Source: Branchiostoma floridae
Taxonomy: Eukaryota > Chordata > Leptocardii > Amphioxiformes > Branchiostomatidae
Direction of reading: 5' to 3'
DNA: 64,000 nucleotides
Assembly (NCBI RefSeq): GCF_000003815.2
Contig: NC_049989.1
Location: forward strand, 13,936,706-14,000,705
Positions 11,124 to 23,600 of the stretch are shown here, in pieces. The position numbers and the translations under genes are program-made. Under the pieces are notes generated by a model that made no database searches, was not told where the DNA came from, and saw only the letters and a list, made by a program, of their open reading frames with translations. Numbering within the stretch: position 1 is the stretch's first letter; the number at the start of each line of letters is the position of its first letter.

Positions 11124-11490
11124 AACAAAAGCAAAACTTCAAAAGACTTGGTGAAAAGGAAAATGTTTAATGTCACAGTCCATACTGGAAATTCAACTTC
11201 AAGTATATCCTACCTTCTTTGTACAGTGAGGGGTCCATCCAAATGTGTCTTTGATAAGTCCAAGACTGATGGTTGAATACTGCACCTTATAAGTGATATT
11301 TGCAAGACCTTTTCTTCAATTTCTTGCAAAAGTATTCTACAGGATTTCTATACACCAAGCACTGTTACTTGTAGTAAATCGCTCTTTTACATCACTAACT
11401 TTTGTCCAAACTAATTACAGATTGCAAAATGCTTGATGTCCCGAGAAAGCACAGATGTGTCTCTCAATAATTATATAGTTCTTACCAACG
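11124..11490. other. Duplicated SF3A1 3' UTR and end of gene B
   Basis: It is nearly identical to 129-390 apart from scattered substitutions and lacks the 13-bp hairpin. No other exon is seen. Confidence 0.6.
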
Positions 11491-13930
11491 TTAATGACTT
11501 TTTAAAGTAATTCCTTGCTTTTCTGAGATTTCCGAGTATAAACCAATGTTGTTTAGTGACACAGCAATGTCAGCATGTGCCGTGTTGGCTCCATAGATAG
11601 ATTTCCTCATCACCAGTGACTGTTCAAAGTAGCTGATTGCTTCCTTCCAATCGCCGAGTTGATTCAAATATAATCCCAGGTTGTGAAGTGACTTGACAAT
11701 GTCCGGATGTGCCTTGTTGTCTCCATAAATAGTTTTTGTCATCGTTAGTGACAGTTTGAAGTAGCTGATTGCTATCTTCTATTATGAATCGCCGAGTTGA
11801 TTAAAACATAATCCCAGGCTGTGAAGTGACTTGACAATGTCAGGATGTGCCGTGTTTCCATAAATGATTTTTCTCATCGCTAGTGACTGTTCGAAATAGC
11901 TGATTGCTTTCTTCTGACCGCCGAGTTGATGCAAACATAATCCGAGGTTGTGAAGTGACCCAGCAATAGCCGGATGTGCCGTGTTGTCTCCATAGATAAT
12001 TTTCGCCATCGTTAGTGACTGTTCGAAGTAGCTGATTGCTTTCTTGTGGTCACCGAGTTTACTCCAAGACAAGCCAAGTTTGTTTAGTGACTCACCAATG
12101 TCAGGATGTGCCGTGTTGTCTCCATAAATAATTTTCGCCATCGATAGTGACTGTTCGAAGTAGCTGATTGCTTTCTTGTGGTCACCGAGTTTACTCCAAG
12201 ACAATCCAGGGCTGTTTAGTGACTCAGCAATGTCAGCATGTGCCGTGTTGTCTCCATAAATAATTTTTGTCATCGCTAGTGACTGTTCGAAGTAGTTGAT
12301 TGCTTTCTTCCGATCGCCGAGTTGATTCAAACATAATCCCAGGTTGTGAAGCGACTCAGCAATGTGCAGATGTGCCGAGTTGTCTCCATAGATAATTTTC
12401 GCCATCGTTAGTGACTGTTCGAAGTAGCTGATTGCTTTCTTGTGGTCACCGAGTTTACCCCAAGACAATCCAAGGTTGTGAAGTGACTCAGCAATGTCAG
12501 CATGTGCCGTGTTGTCTCCATAAATAATTTTTCTCATCGCTAGTGATCATGACTGTTCGAAGTAGTTGATTGCTTTCTTCTGATCGCCGAGTTTACTCCA
12601 AGTCAATCCAAGGTTCTTTAGTGATGCAGCAATGTCAGGATGTGCCGTGTTGTCTCCATAGATAATTTTCGCCATCGTTAGTGACTGTTCGAAGTAGCTG
12701 ATTGCTTTCTTGTGGTCACTGAGTTTACCCCAAGACAATCCAAGGTTGTTTAGTGACTCAGCAATGTCAGCATGTGCCGTGTTGTCTCCATAAATAATTT
12801 TTCTCATCGTTAGTGACTGTTCGAAGTAGTTGATTGCTTTCTTCTGATCGCCGAGTTTACTCCAAGTCAATCCAAGGTTGTTTAGTGATGCAGTAATGTC
12901 AGGATGTGCCGTGTTGTCTCCATAGATGGTTTTCATCATCGTTAATGCCTGTTTGTAGTGGCTGATTGCTTTCCTCTGATCGCCAAGTTCACTCCAAGAC
13001 AATCCAAGGTTGTTTAGAGATACAGCAATGTCCGGATGTGCCGCGTTGTTTCTATCGGTAGTTTTCCACATCGTTAGAGACTGTTCGAAGTGGCCAATTG
13101 CCTTCTTGTGATCGCCAAGTTCACTCCAAGCTGATCCCAGTTTGCAAAGTGACGCAGCAATGTCCGGATATCGATGTGCCGTGGTGTTCCCATGGATAGT
13201 TTTCAACATCGATACCAAATTTTCTAAGTAGTCGACTGCTTTCTTCTTTTCACCAAGTTGCCCCCATTCTAATCCCAGTTTGTAAAGTGACCAAGCAATG
13301 TCTGGATGTGCCTTGTTTTGTCCATAGATTGTTCTCTCCATCGATAGTGACTGTTCATAGTACCTGATTGCTTTCTTGTGATTGCCGAGTTTACTCCAAG
13401 ACGATCCCAACTTGTCAAGTGACGAGGCCATGTCTGGATGCGCCGTGTTGTCTCCATGGATAGTTTTATTCATCGTTAATGACTGTTCGTAGTAGTTGAT
13501 CGCTTTCGTGTGATCGTCACGTCTACCCCATGATAACCCCAGACAGTAGAGTGACCGGGCAATGCCCGGATGTGCTATATTGTCTCCATAGACGGTTTTC
13601 CTCATCGTTAGTGCCTGGTCGTGGTACCTAATTGCTTTCTCGTGATCGTTAAGTTCACTCCAAGCTAATCCTATGTTATAGAGTGACATGGCGATGTCTG
13701 AATGTGCGGTATTGTCTCCATAGATTGTTGTTTGAATCGTTAATGACTTTTCGTAGTAACTGATTGCTTTTTTTGTGATCACCGAGTTTACTCCAAGATG
13801 AGCCAAGATTGTTAAATAATCCGGCAATGTGTAGATGTTGGGTGTTGTCTGCATAAATCGTTTCCATCATTTTCATTGCCTCTTCATAGAAGCTTATTGC
13901 TTTCTTGTCATTTCCGAGTTCACTCCAAGA
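11491..13930 (-). pseudogene. Decayed 3' TPR array of NTase-TPR gene B
   Basis: About 18 further 132-bp TPR units continue the array of gene B after its first stop. The frame is broken by one extra A in a seven-A run (near 13772), a 6-bp insertion with TGA (near 12547), a 6-bp-longer segment with TAA TAG (near 11782), and a final one-base shift near 11515. Units alternate in pairs (ADIAESL...SWGKL with PDIAASL...TWSKL), a higher-order period of about 264 bp. One unit lacks a codon (IIYGNTAHPD). The lesions fall at scattered points, consistent with relaxed constraint after the first stop. Confidence 0.75.
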
Positions 13931-16900
13931 TTATCCCAAGCTCTGTAATGACCCGGCAATGACCGGATGTGCCGCGTGATCTCCATAGATGGTTTTCATC
14001 ATCTTCAGTGCCTGTTCCTGGTAGCTGATTGCTTTCTGTTGATCTCCAAGTACCATCCAATATGATCCCATATTGGTTAATGAAGTGGCTATGTCCAGAT
14101 GTGCTGTGTTGTCACCATAGAGAGTTTTCATCATTGTTAGTGCCTGTTCCTTGTAACTGATTGCTTTCTGTTGATCACCAAGTTCCATAAAGGAAGCACC
14201 CATACTGCTTAATGAAACGGCAATGGCTGGATGTGCCGTGTTGTCTCCATACATACTTTTAGTCATCGTTAATGCTTGTTCAAAGTAGCTGATTGCCTTC
14301 TCATGATCACCGAGTTCGCCCCAAGCTGATCCCAGGTTCTGAAGTAATTTAGCATCGTTTGTATGCGCCGTGTTTTTTCCACAGATAGTTTTTCTCATCG
14401 TTAGTGACTGTTCAAAGTAGCTGATTGCTTTTTCCTGATTGCCTAATCTACTATAACACAATCCCAAGTTGCTAAGTGAACCGGCAATGATCTGGTGTGC
14501 TGCACTGTCTCCAAAGAATCGTTTGCGCAAGGTTAGGGACTCTTCAAAACGACTAAGGGCTTTTGTAATATTGCCATCAAAGACAAAAAGATTTCCCAAT
14601 TCTTCAAGTATATCCGAGCGTTCAAGTACGTCCCTTTCTGTATCGTTTATTGCTGCTTCGAAATATTCTTTGGCTCTTCCTGAAAGGTACATGTTTCTAG
14701 CAATCTGACCCCTGCATTTGTTGGAGGCATCAAAGATGGTCATTTCTATTGCCCTTTTAGGTTGCAACCCCAACCTGTTATTTACTATGTCTAGTATATA
14801 CTTCTTCAAAGGAATAGCCCTGCAGTGGTATCGAAAAAGGACTTCGGTGTTTGGAATGTGGAATACTGCCATCAGCGTATGTTGAGATAACTGATGCGTT
14901 TGGGGACACATTTGCACAAGAGGGGACATACTGTCTTTTTGTCCGCCGTTGGCCAAATATGTTCTCAACCGAATCTCAGCAGAGATACTTGTCAGTACCG
15001 TGAGGTGGGTTGCATTCTCTTCGTGGACCTTTTTCGTTTCCTTAAGTTCAACTATCACATCCCATGCGCTAGCAAGGTTAATCTGATAACACAGAGATAG
15101 TAGCTCTAAGGCTACGTCTGGAAAACGATAGATGTCGTTCTTGACATTTATCAATTGCCCAGTAGGCTCGCGGGAGAAAAACTGCCCCCTGTTATCCAAC
15201 AGTAAGACTAGCATAGCAGATTGACAGGATTGGATGGGCGAAAGTAGGTCATCCGTCATGATTTCACTTAGTTTTCTCATATACTCGTCTGTCAGACTTT
15301 CTTCCCCAGTTAGGAAAGTACACCGCCTGAGGATGTCGGACAGGTGGTACCCTTCTGCTAGGGTAACCTCTAGCCGCTGAAACTTTGCCATTTCGGCAGG
15401 GGTTTGAATTAGGCTAACGGGAAGCTTGGTCTTCGTCTGGTCTCTTCCAAATGGAGTCTTACTGGCCCAAGGCATGAAGCCGTCGAAGGCAAAGCCACGA
15501 GGTGTGGCAGAGTCGAAGAACCAGGCTTTCCCCGGGTCGTCGGATTGAAAATCGTTGAGTGACGGGATGGCCATGGCTGGGAGGATGGTCTCTCCCAGGT
15601 TGATGACTTTCAGGTGTAAGAAGTGTGTAAGGTTGAGGAAGTACCGCCTTGTGTCGTCATTGTCTTTCCCTTCCTCAATCAGAATGGCGAACTCCAGGTC
15701 AGAGTAGGGTGTGACCAGTTCTGTTGCCTGTGAGCCTAATCCGATGAAAGCGTACTTACATGGAGGGGGGCCGAGTGTGGCTATGCATTCGTTAACAAGG
15801 TCATGGATAAAATACTGTCTATCCTTGGCGATGTTCTTGAATAATGCCTTGACTGCTTCAGCTCGCTCAGCCTCGACTGTTATCATGACCGGATCATCCT
15901 CGTCGTATTGGTACGGATTGTGTTGCTGATCAATGGCGTCAAGTTGTGACTTAGCGCGCGTGCGCATCTCTTTAAGGCGCTTCTGGTGACGTTTGTACGA
16001 ATCAGGGGAGCCCATGTTGGTGTCTACATTGGCAGTGTACTGGAGAAACCATTTCTCTGTGTCTTGAAGCCGTTTTATCAACTCGACATTAGATTTGTCC
16101 AGCCCTGTTCTGACCAATGCTGCGTTATACAAGGATGCTGCTTGTGTGAATTTTCTACCTTCTCTTGTTATCTTGCCTCGCCGAGCGTAAACGTCACCCA
16201 GTCTGCACAGGCATTGGGCCTCCTTACACCGATTGGGTTGTTTAGGATCTATGTGCACATAGAACACGTGTTACATCGTTAAGAGTTTAGTCAGAAGGTT
16301 TTTCAATGATTACATATGCATATAAATCAACCCAGTATACTAAGTACGGAAATGTCGAATGTGGATTTTCTTCTTTCAATATTTCTGGTAGCAATTAGTC
16401 TGGTAGAGATAGCTTTTGGTGAATAATGGCATCTAAAATCAAAATGGTTAAATAGAAATTGTCTAATTTTGAAAACAATTACTTTTTGATTGACAGAATC
16501 AAACGATGTACCGTGAATCAGTCTCAGAGCAGACGCAAAGTTCTGTTCCGCCACGTCAAGCTTCCCATCAGCCAGTGCTTGGTCCCCTATTGCCAGGTGA
16601 TCTTCGTAAGACCTGTAGGTGTGAGGGTATTAGGAACCTTTTATGTCTCCCAGTTTACGTCATTGAACGTAAAATATACGTTAGATATCTTAAGCTTCAT
16701 ACAATTCCGTCAGTGGTGGTTTGTTGGCTAAGTTATCGTAGTTGAACTTACAATTATATATAACTATTAGTAAGTAATCACACTACAAAGCATTGTAATG
16801 AAATTCTACGATGACCTACGGATTATTGAATCATCTTATCATTCATCTGTTCTATAAGCGTTTCAACGCTCCGTCCGTTAACCCAAAACTACACGCCATA

Positions 16901-18181
16901 AACAAATGGACATATATTCTTGTCAGCCATTCAGATTACGTTGACCCTTGTTAGCGCTATCGACAAAGCAAACATCACCACCATTATATTGTGCTTACCT
17001 AGCTACAGACTGTTGACTCTTTGAGGCACCAATGGCAACAGTGTTGGGTGACGTCATTGGGAAGTCCCGTGAAACGTGCCCCTGTTGTTGTCGTGCTCTG
17101 TGCTTTGAACACTATAATAGTAACGATCAGGAGGATTGAGTAATTTAGAATCTATCCTTATTAGAAAGCCATATGACAAGAAACTAACAGTTTCCTATAA
17201 CATGTGCTACGTCAAACAAAATTTTGTGTATCTTAGTGTGGTTAATTGGAATCATAAAAACAGTAAAATGCTACAGTGAAGCATATAACAATTTTGTCTG
17301 AAGCCTAGTCACATTAAAAGATGGAATCACATCCGAGAGATGTCACTTTGTTCTTTACATAATTCTTATTCTAGTATTACCCAAATGTTACACAATCAAG
17401 TAAATGTTATTTCCTAGAGCAACTGAGTCCCCAGCATTTACATATCTGTTTTCATATCATAGAAATGATCACTATTTACCTGATTTTTTACCGTTTTCGT
17501 TCCTTGCCTGATTCTTGCCGTGTACTTTAAGCGGTGAATGAGTGCCACTTTGCCTTGAAACTCCTCACATCGTGACAGTGCAGTGTTGTACAGAGCAGTG
17601 GCCATGGTCAGATTTGTTGTGTCTTTAGTTTCTGTACCTCTTTTCAGATACACGTCACCCAGACTCTTGATCGCTTCCGTCTCCAATATATTGTCATCGT
17701 TTACGATCCCTTCTATCACTAACTTGGTACACTCAATCAATAAATACTTCTCGTTGCCACCAACAGTCAATTTTCGGTCAAGGTGTTGGAACTTTTCGGC
17801 TACTTTGGCAACTGAAGACAGTTTCTTGTCGACAGTAAGGGGTTCATAACTACTCGAAGCAGTTGATCGCTTCCCTAACCTTAATTTCTCTGCATAATGG
17901 TAACGATATTCAAGACTATCATCCACATCTGCGTCTTTACTTCGGAGCAGTGCTGTCCTGTACAACACCATGGCCTTGTCGAACTTCTCCGGGATTTTGT
18001 TAAGTCTCCCCTTTTCTACATTCACGTCACCCAGAGTTTTGAGCACCTCCACTTCCACCGACCTGTCCATGTTCGCCATGGCGTCCAGCAGGGCACGGAG
18101 GTAGTCTGTCTCCGTACTCACCAGTCCCTGTCTCGTACTCTTGGCGTCCACTGCGCGAAGTTTCTCACAGACTCGCAACAT
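13931..18181 (-). CDS. NTase-TPR gene B, truncated by an internal stop
   Basis: There are four minus-strand exons: 18181-17480, 17081-16999, 16612-16512 and 16248-13931. Phases close to 1068 codons including TAA. The start is MLRVCEKLRAV at 18181. The protein has three N-terminal LGDV modules and a nucleotidyltransferase motif near plus 15668-15727 (GLGSQATE...YSDLEFAIL with D-x-E), then five TPR units. A TAA then replaces an expected TCA codon (LG-stop-SWSEL), so the product is about 1067 residues and lacks most of the array. Unlike gene A, exon 1 runs uninterrupted through TARIRQGTK, with no 51-nt exon. It may be a functional shortened paralogue or an early pseudogene. Confidence 0.7.
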
Positions 18182-19559
18182 GTTGGGTACTGAATGGTTT
18201 TACAGTTAAGATTTTAAATATCTCAGAGTGTGATTAAAGTAGAGTGGCACTACAGACGGCACCGATCTATGTTGGAGTAGCAAGCAACATGGCGGACAAC
18301 TTGCTGCGTAGCAAGCTGGAACAGCACACTTGAGACTTTGACCCCTTGTCACCAGGTTTATTTGCTCTTCCAGTACACACGTGGCCGATGAGCAGGTAAA
18401 GCGTAAGAAAACATTTTGCTCCGAAAACCAACAAACAGTTAGGATCTGATAAGTTCTGCCTGGTAATTCAGCATGACTGAACAAACCTTATCTGGGTGTA
18501 TAATTTATAGACCTCGTTCTAATCCCCCAATGCCCTAGCTTCCTTCCTCTTTGGGCACTTCAAACAACGCAATACATTAACCATGATCTACCCGATACCT
18601 TTGACGACTTTTTAAATTTTCGCTTGCAGTTTCACAACCAGCAAACACGCCAAAGCACAAAATTATACACTAAGCTTCATTGATTACATTAACATTACAT
18701 CCCACGTACTTACTTGTGTCAGAGGGGGAGTTACTCTTGGAGTGAGTCCACCCCATTTTGCCATGTTTGAGAACTGTTGGTGTTAGTTTTGGTGGTAGCA
18801 AGGCCATCTTTTGTCCTCCATGAGTAAGTCCGTTTTCAGACCATTGGACTTACTGTGGGTGAAAAGAGGACTACGTCGTATGGTCCATAGTAAGTCGTTT
18901 ATAAGCCCTACCTAAAAGAGATCCGAGCCAAAAAATAAACGGCTGCATGGACGCGTGTTTTTAGCGGTGAGAAATTTCCTTTTAGCCAGCGGAACTGATC
19001 TCAAAAGTTGGTGAAAGCTCGTTTGTAACTGAGGAAATTAGCAGGTAAAGTTTTGCAGCCGCGTGCTAAGTCGGAGGTACACAGTCCAGGGTTCTGAGTG
19101 GTGCGGTTGTACACTCGCAGCGAAAAAGTGCCTTTTGTGGGGATTGACTAATCGTAGTTTGTAGTATAGTTGACGTTGAAATTTTTTTCCCACGATATAG
19201 GGTAAATGTGCTCGACATAGAATGAAAAATCTGCTTACATTTCACGTAGCTTCATTATGAACTCGCCAATTTAAAGCAAGAATTATAACAGAAGTCTATG
19301 GGAAGAAGAAACTCATCAATGAGACCTTAACGACATGGTGATAAATGGGCGTTTATTTATTTGTCTGGCTGTACTATCATCCAAGGTTACCCAACTACTA
19401 GTGAGTATTGGCTATTTTTAAGGGCTAACCTGGGCAGAGAAATACAATGTTATTACATAGAGCAATAGCTTATTGCTAACACGCTGGGTAAGTTATGATA
19501 CAACAAAGTTCACACAGTTCATGTACATACTATATTAACTAGTGACATGGTAAATACTG
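18182..19559. other. 5' flank of gene B and gene-free spacer
   Basis: A CATTCAG acceptor-like site lies just 5' of the gene B start (minus strand near 18195), so a 5' UTR exon could lie in this stretch. I see no other exon and no clear promoter element. Confidence 0.4.
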
Positions 19560-19738
19560 ACACCGTTGGTGTTATACAGAGAACGGGTCCCCAAAGGAGG
19601 TCCGTGCTTTGGTTCTGAATGAATACAGAGAAGCTGCATTACGTGTGTCAGGTGGAAGAGAATTCCACAGTCGGATGGCTCTGTGGACGAATGCTTTTTG
19701 AGTTACAACACTTGGTGGGGGGGGGGGGGGGTACATTG

Positions 19739-19910
19739 TCATTGACGTAGGGTTTGGTTATCCCAACTTCCCCACATTGTAGTAGTAGGCATCCTTCCAT
19801 CTTTGCAGATGATGGTAGCGCTCTGTATCAGGTCAGGGTGGTTGACAGCGTCTACTGTGGCTCTGTAGGCCGATCCTGGCATGGCAGTCACGGCCACAGT
19901 TTGGACATTG
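19739..19910 (-). mobile_element. 3' tail relic of a LINE (zinc-finger C-terminus)
   Basis: The minus strand encodes CPNCGRDCHARIGLQSHSRR, a CCHH-type tail like that ending the LINE at 53.3 kb (CEQCGRPCRSRIGLLSH). It is followed by a stop and a 3' tail (CATCATCTGCAAAGATGGAAG). Everything upstream is lost. A run of 13 G at 19718-19730 and another repeat-like segment (about 19575-19700) adjoin it. Confidence 0.65.
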
Positions 19911-20531
19911 ACATTGACAAACGAACAAAAAGCCATTTTCTCTTGAAATCGCAGAACCCACAAATTTTGGAAAAAGTGGGGCTTTTCGTCTCCCTCTGCT
20001 TCCAAAAAAGAAGTCAAAACCAACCTGTTTAGAAATAGCCAACACTAGTATTAGAGTAGAGTATTGTTCATAACTTTCTATTGTTACTTGACTGTATATC
20101 TACAAGTTAAACGCTTGTTACTATGACTTAGACGCTTGTTACAAAATCTACTCATACAGTCTAAACGTCTTGGTATAGCGTTAATATATCTTTCATATTT
20201 CATATTATGCCCACTATTATAAGAAACCTGTACAGTCGATACTAAAGGCCGCTACAATATATACACGTAGATATTACTCTCATTACTTGACATTGTATAG
20301 TCTCATCGTGCCAGACAACACCTGCAGTATTGTTAACGTCAGATCTGCCACAAGCGAAGGTCGGCATTACGCGTGCGAAAGCTTGCTACGTCATAACAAC
20401 GCTCGACCTTGATCTCTATCTACCAGACTTTATATTTAGAATGGTTGATAAAATGACCTCAGCCTACTACATCATTCTTGGAGATCGCATGATTTCTAAA
20501 ATAACATGGCATCATTTGACCGATGACAACG

Positions 20532-20671
20532 TCATTTTCTAGGTAATTCAAAAGCCTGATAGTAGCTTCGCATCACATTCTCTGCGACTTGTCTCTCTTT
20601 CATGGCCCGTGTAAGAAGGTCCAGTCGAGTCAAACGATCATTCAATCTCTCCGATGCCAGCATGTCATCCT
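20532..20671 (-). CDS. Polycystin-1-like: terminal exon, C-terminal coiled coil
   Basis: The acceptor TTTACAG is followed by DDMLASERLNDRLTRLDLLT and continues to AFELPRK and TGA (20532-20534). Heptad-like leucines (ERLNDRLTRLDLL) predict a coiled coil, the place where PKD1 and PKD2 tails associate. Confidence 0.75.
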
Positions 20672-23600
20672 CTGTAAACCATCATCATCGCGTCAGGGGG
20701 AGACAAATAAACATCACAAGTAGGAATTATACATGGTGACGACGACTTTATCTGCATCCAAATATGAATTTTATGAGCTAATATGGACACACTAGGATGA
20801 GCGCCTTAACCACCTTGGTGTTATCACAGTTTATTGCAATCCCTGCCCTAAGGTTGATTGCCAGTAACAATAAAAAGCCAAACAGAAAATCAACAACATT
20901 ATAACATTTCAATACTCTAGTCTAAATGCTGACTACTACTTCTGCGTGGAGGCTTGACTTACCCTGACTTGCAGTGTTAGCCAGACCAAGGAAGTTGGCA
21001 AGCCTCCTCCACAACTCCTGCAGAATCTCCCTATGTTCCTGAGGCGGCGTGAACCCTCTCATGACCACAAGTGCATCATTGATGATGGCCACCAGGATGT
21101 TGATGATGATGATGAAGACGATGCACAGATAGGCGTACAGGAACAAGGGCCCAATGATTCTACTGGTGCTTAGTCCTTTCTCAAATTGAAATTCCCCAGT
21201 GAACAGAGGAAGAGACTCTTTCCTGAGGTGACAATCGTGGAGTATTCCTGTAAAAGGTATTTCACTCATCAAGAGTCTTGCGACTGCTCTTCCTTCCCTC
21301 CATGATCAGACTAATGGTTGACTTACTTTGTGTCTTTTGACATCGACACTCTTTTATCTTTGTGCTTTATGCACTATCTTATTTATTTGCTTTGTCTGCC
21401 TAATAAATACAATACAGGGGAAATGATATATATTAGTAAGTTACCGGGCACGCAGTACTGTCCTAATTTTGGTCCTAACGTTAGAACGTTAAAGGATGTA
21501 GACATATGCCAAGTGTCACTGATGATAAAAATACCGTTCCCAAGAAAACGGGAACAAAAAACGGTAATAACCTGTCCACACCTGTATTTTCAGTCCGAAC
21601 ACCAAGTGTCCCAGCTGCACGAATGACATAAACAGGAAGGTGAAGTAGACGGCAAAGCCCGCGACCTCTGGTAACATGCGCCGTAATGACGTCATCAAGA
21701 CGGACATGAGCGGGTTGAAGCGAAGGAGGCGAAGAAACTTTAAGATGTTGATGAAGGCGACGGTGGCCACTGTCCAAACAAACGCCTGGTTCCAGAAGGA
21801 AGCAATATCGAAGCTGATGTACTTCGACTCTATAAGAAAGGGAGTAAGAAAAGATTAGAATTGCATCATGAAATGTACAATATATAATCAACTTTTTAAA
21901 AGTTGAACATAGTCTTCTCTACACAGCCACTGTCTAAACAAACACCTGGTTCCAGAAGGAAGCAAGGTCGGAGCTGATGAACTTCGACGACTCTAAAGAA
22001 AGGGGGCAAGAAAAGGTAATTGCATCATGAAATAATTTAATCAACGTTATTGAAAGCTGAACATCGTCAGTGAACAGACGTTTCAACCGGACGTCGTCTT
22101 CATCGGCGCATAATGAACAGTTTTTATCGGTGCTGAGTTTGTGTAAATTTGTCATTAGAGATGGGTTGTGAACAAAAGAATACTAATTTCAATTATTTTG
22201 CCAACTATTTACGAGGGCTTCTTAAAGCTGTCTCATGTCATATATTTTGATGTCCAATGTCATATGATTCGTCACTAAAGCAAATTAAATGTACAAACTA
22301 AAAGTTATTACCATGATGATGAAGCAGTAGCTTGTTGAGGGTACGCCTTGATGTAATGTAGTCTACAGCAAACACGGCAAAAGCGATGAAAGAAACCAGG
22401 ATGTTGACAATCTCGAGAAAGTTCCACGGTTGTTGGTAGTACCTTTTCCCTTGTTCCTTCATCATTTTTGCTTCTCTGTACAGCGTGTACAGGAAACACG
22501 CCACGTAAAGGATGTGCAGAACCAGGATTATATACCCTGCTGGGCCCACGAACCGATGTAAGCGGTAGGTCCGGATAGAACGGGACGGCACCGCCCCTCC
22601 CATGTTGAGGAACTCCACCGTGTACGACATCGTGCTGAAGAAGTTGATGTTGGCGTTATAAACCGTGAACTCCACGACGACAGCGCGTGTATAGCGGTCA
22701 ATCCAGTCGGCTTCCTTCAGGTCAGCGATGACACCGAGGGCAGCATCTTTGTTTCTGCCTACTCCGGCAACATAACCTCCCGAGCCGTACGTGGCAATGT
22801 CTGCCATCACGGGCAGCTCGCCACCAGAGTCGGGGATCTGGTAGGTCCAGGGGGATTGCTCATGGAAATCTTCGGACGAATTGGAGGAGGAGAGGAGTCT
22901 CCATCCGGGTAAAAAGTCTCGCGTTTCCCCGTCTGAGAAGGAGTTACCGCTGTTGCATTCCTGGTTCAAGAACAGGCTGGTGTAGCGCTGGTGAAAGCCA
23001 CAGGATCCTTGAAGTGGGCGGAAGAAGATAGCAATTTTTATATTCATGTATTAATATACGTTCTATGCAAAAAAAATATGGTTTCAGAAAAAAAAATCAA
23101 TGAAAAAAGATAAAAGGGCTTTGTACCTATTCAGCGTAATCATTTCTTTTTCAATATTTAACGTTGGTTTCTGAAATATCACTTTACAGAGCAGTCATCA
23201 GACCACGCTGACGTGATGAATGTACCTTTACACCGACAGAACGGAACACTAATGCATCCAGCATACCGCAATTGATTTAATCACGTTCTGCTAAAGATGA
23301 ATGCTTACTGGATTTAACTCGTATCTGCTTGAAGCGTGCAGCTCCGATCCTGTAAGAAGCGGCGTCACTGATGAAACGCTTCCGTCTCCAACCGACTTTA
23401 TCACCGTTGTAATGTTGTTCCTGGAAAAGACCCGGAACAAGGACATCGCGCGCCCACGACCAATAGTCATCCGTCGTTTGGATCTGTGAACAAATAGCTA
23501 TTGTAAGAGTTTTATCTTCGAAAAAGTATCCACGCAGACACATAGTAGAATTATGTGTGTGTGTGCATGTGTGTTCTGACCTATGCAAGCTTAAGTGGGT

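Noticed and set aside
12547-13854. An independent TPR gene of 435 codons
   Set aside because: It starts at a chance ATG after a frameshift and ends at a stop inside a repeat unit; flanking units continue the same array, so it is a segment of broken gene B.
17480-17510. A GC-AG donor (ATCAG|GCAAGG) ending exon 1 of gene B
   Set aside because: It would join the 101-bp exon directly in phase, but the GT donor at 17480 plus the 83-nt exon also closes the frame, keeps standard signals and matches gene A.
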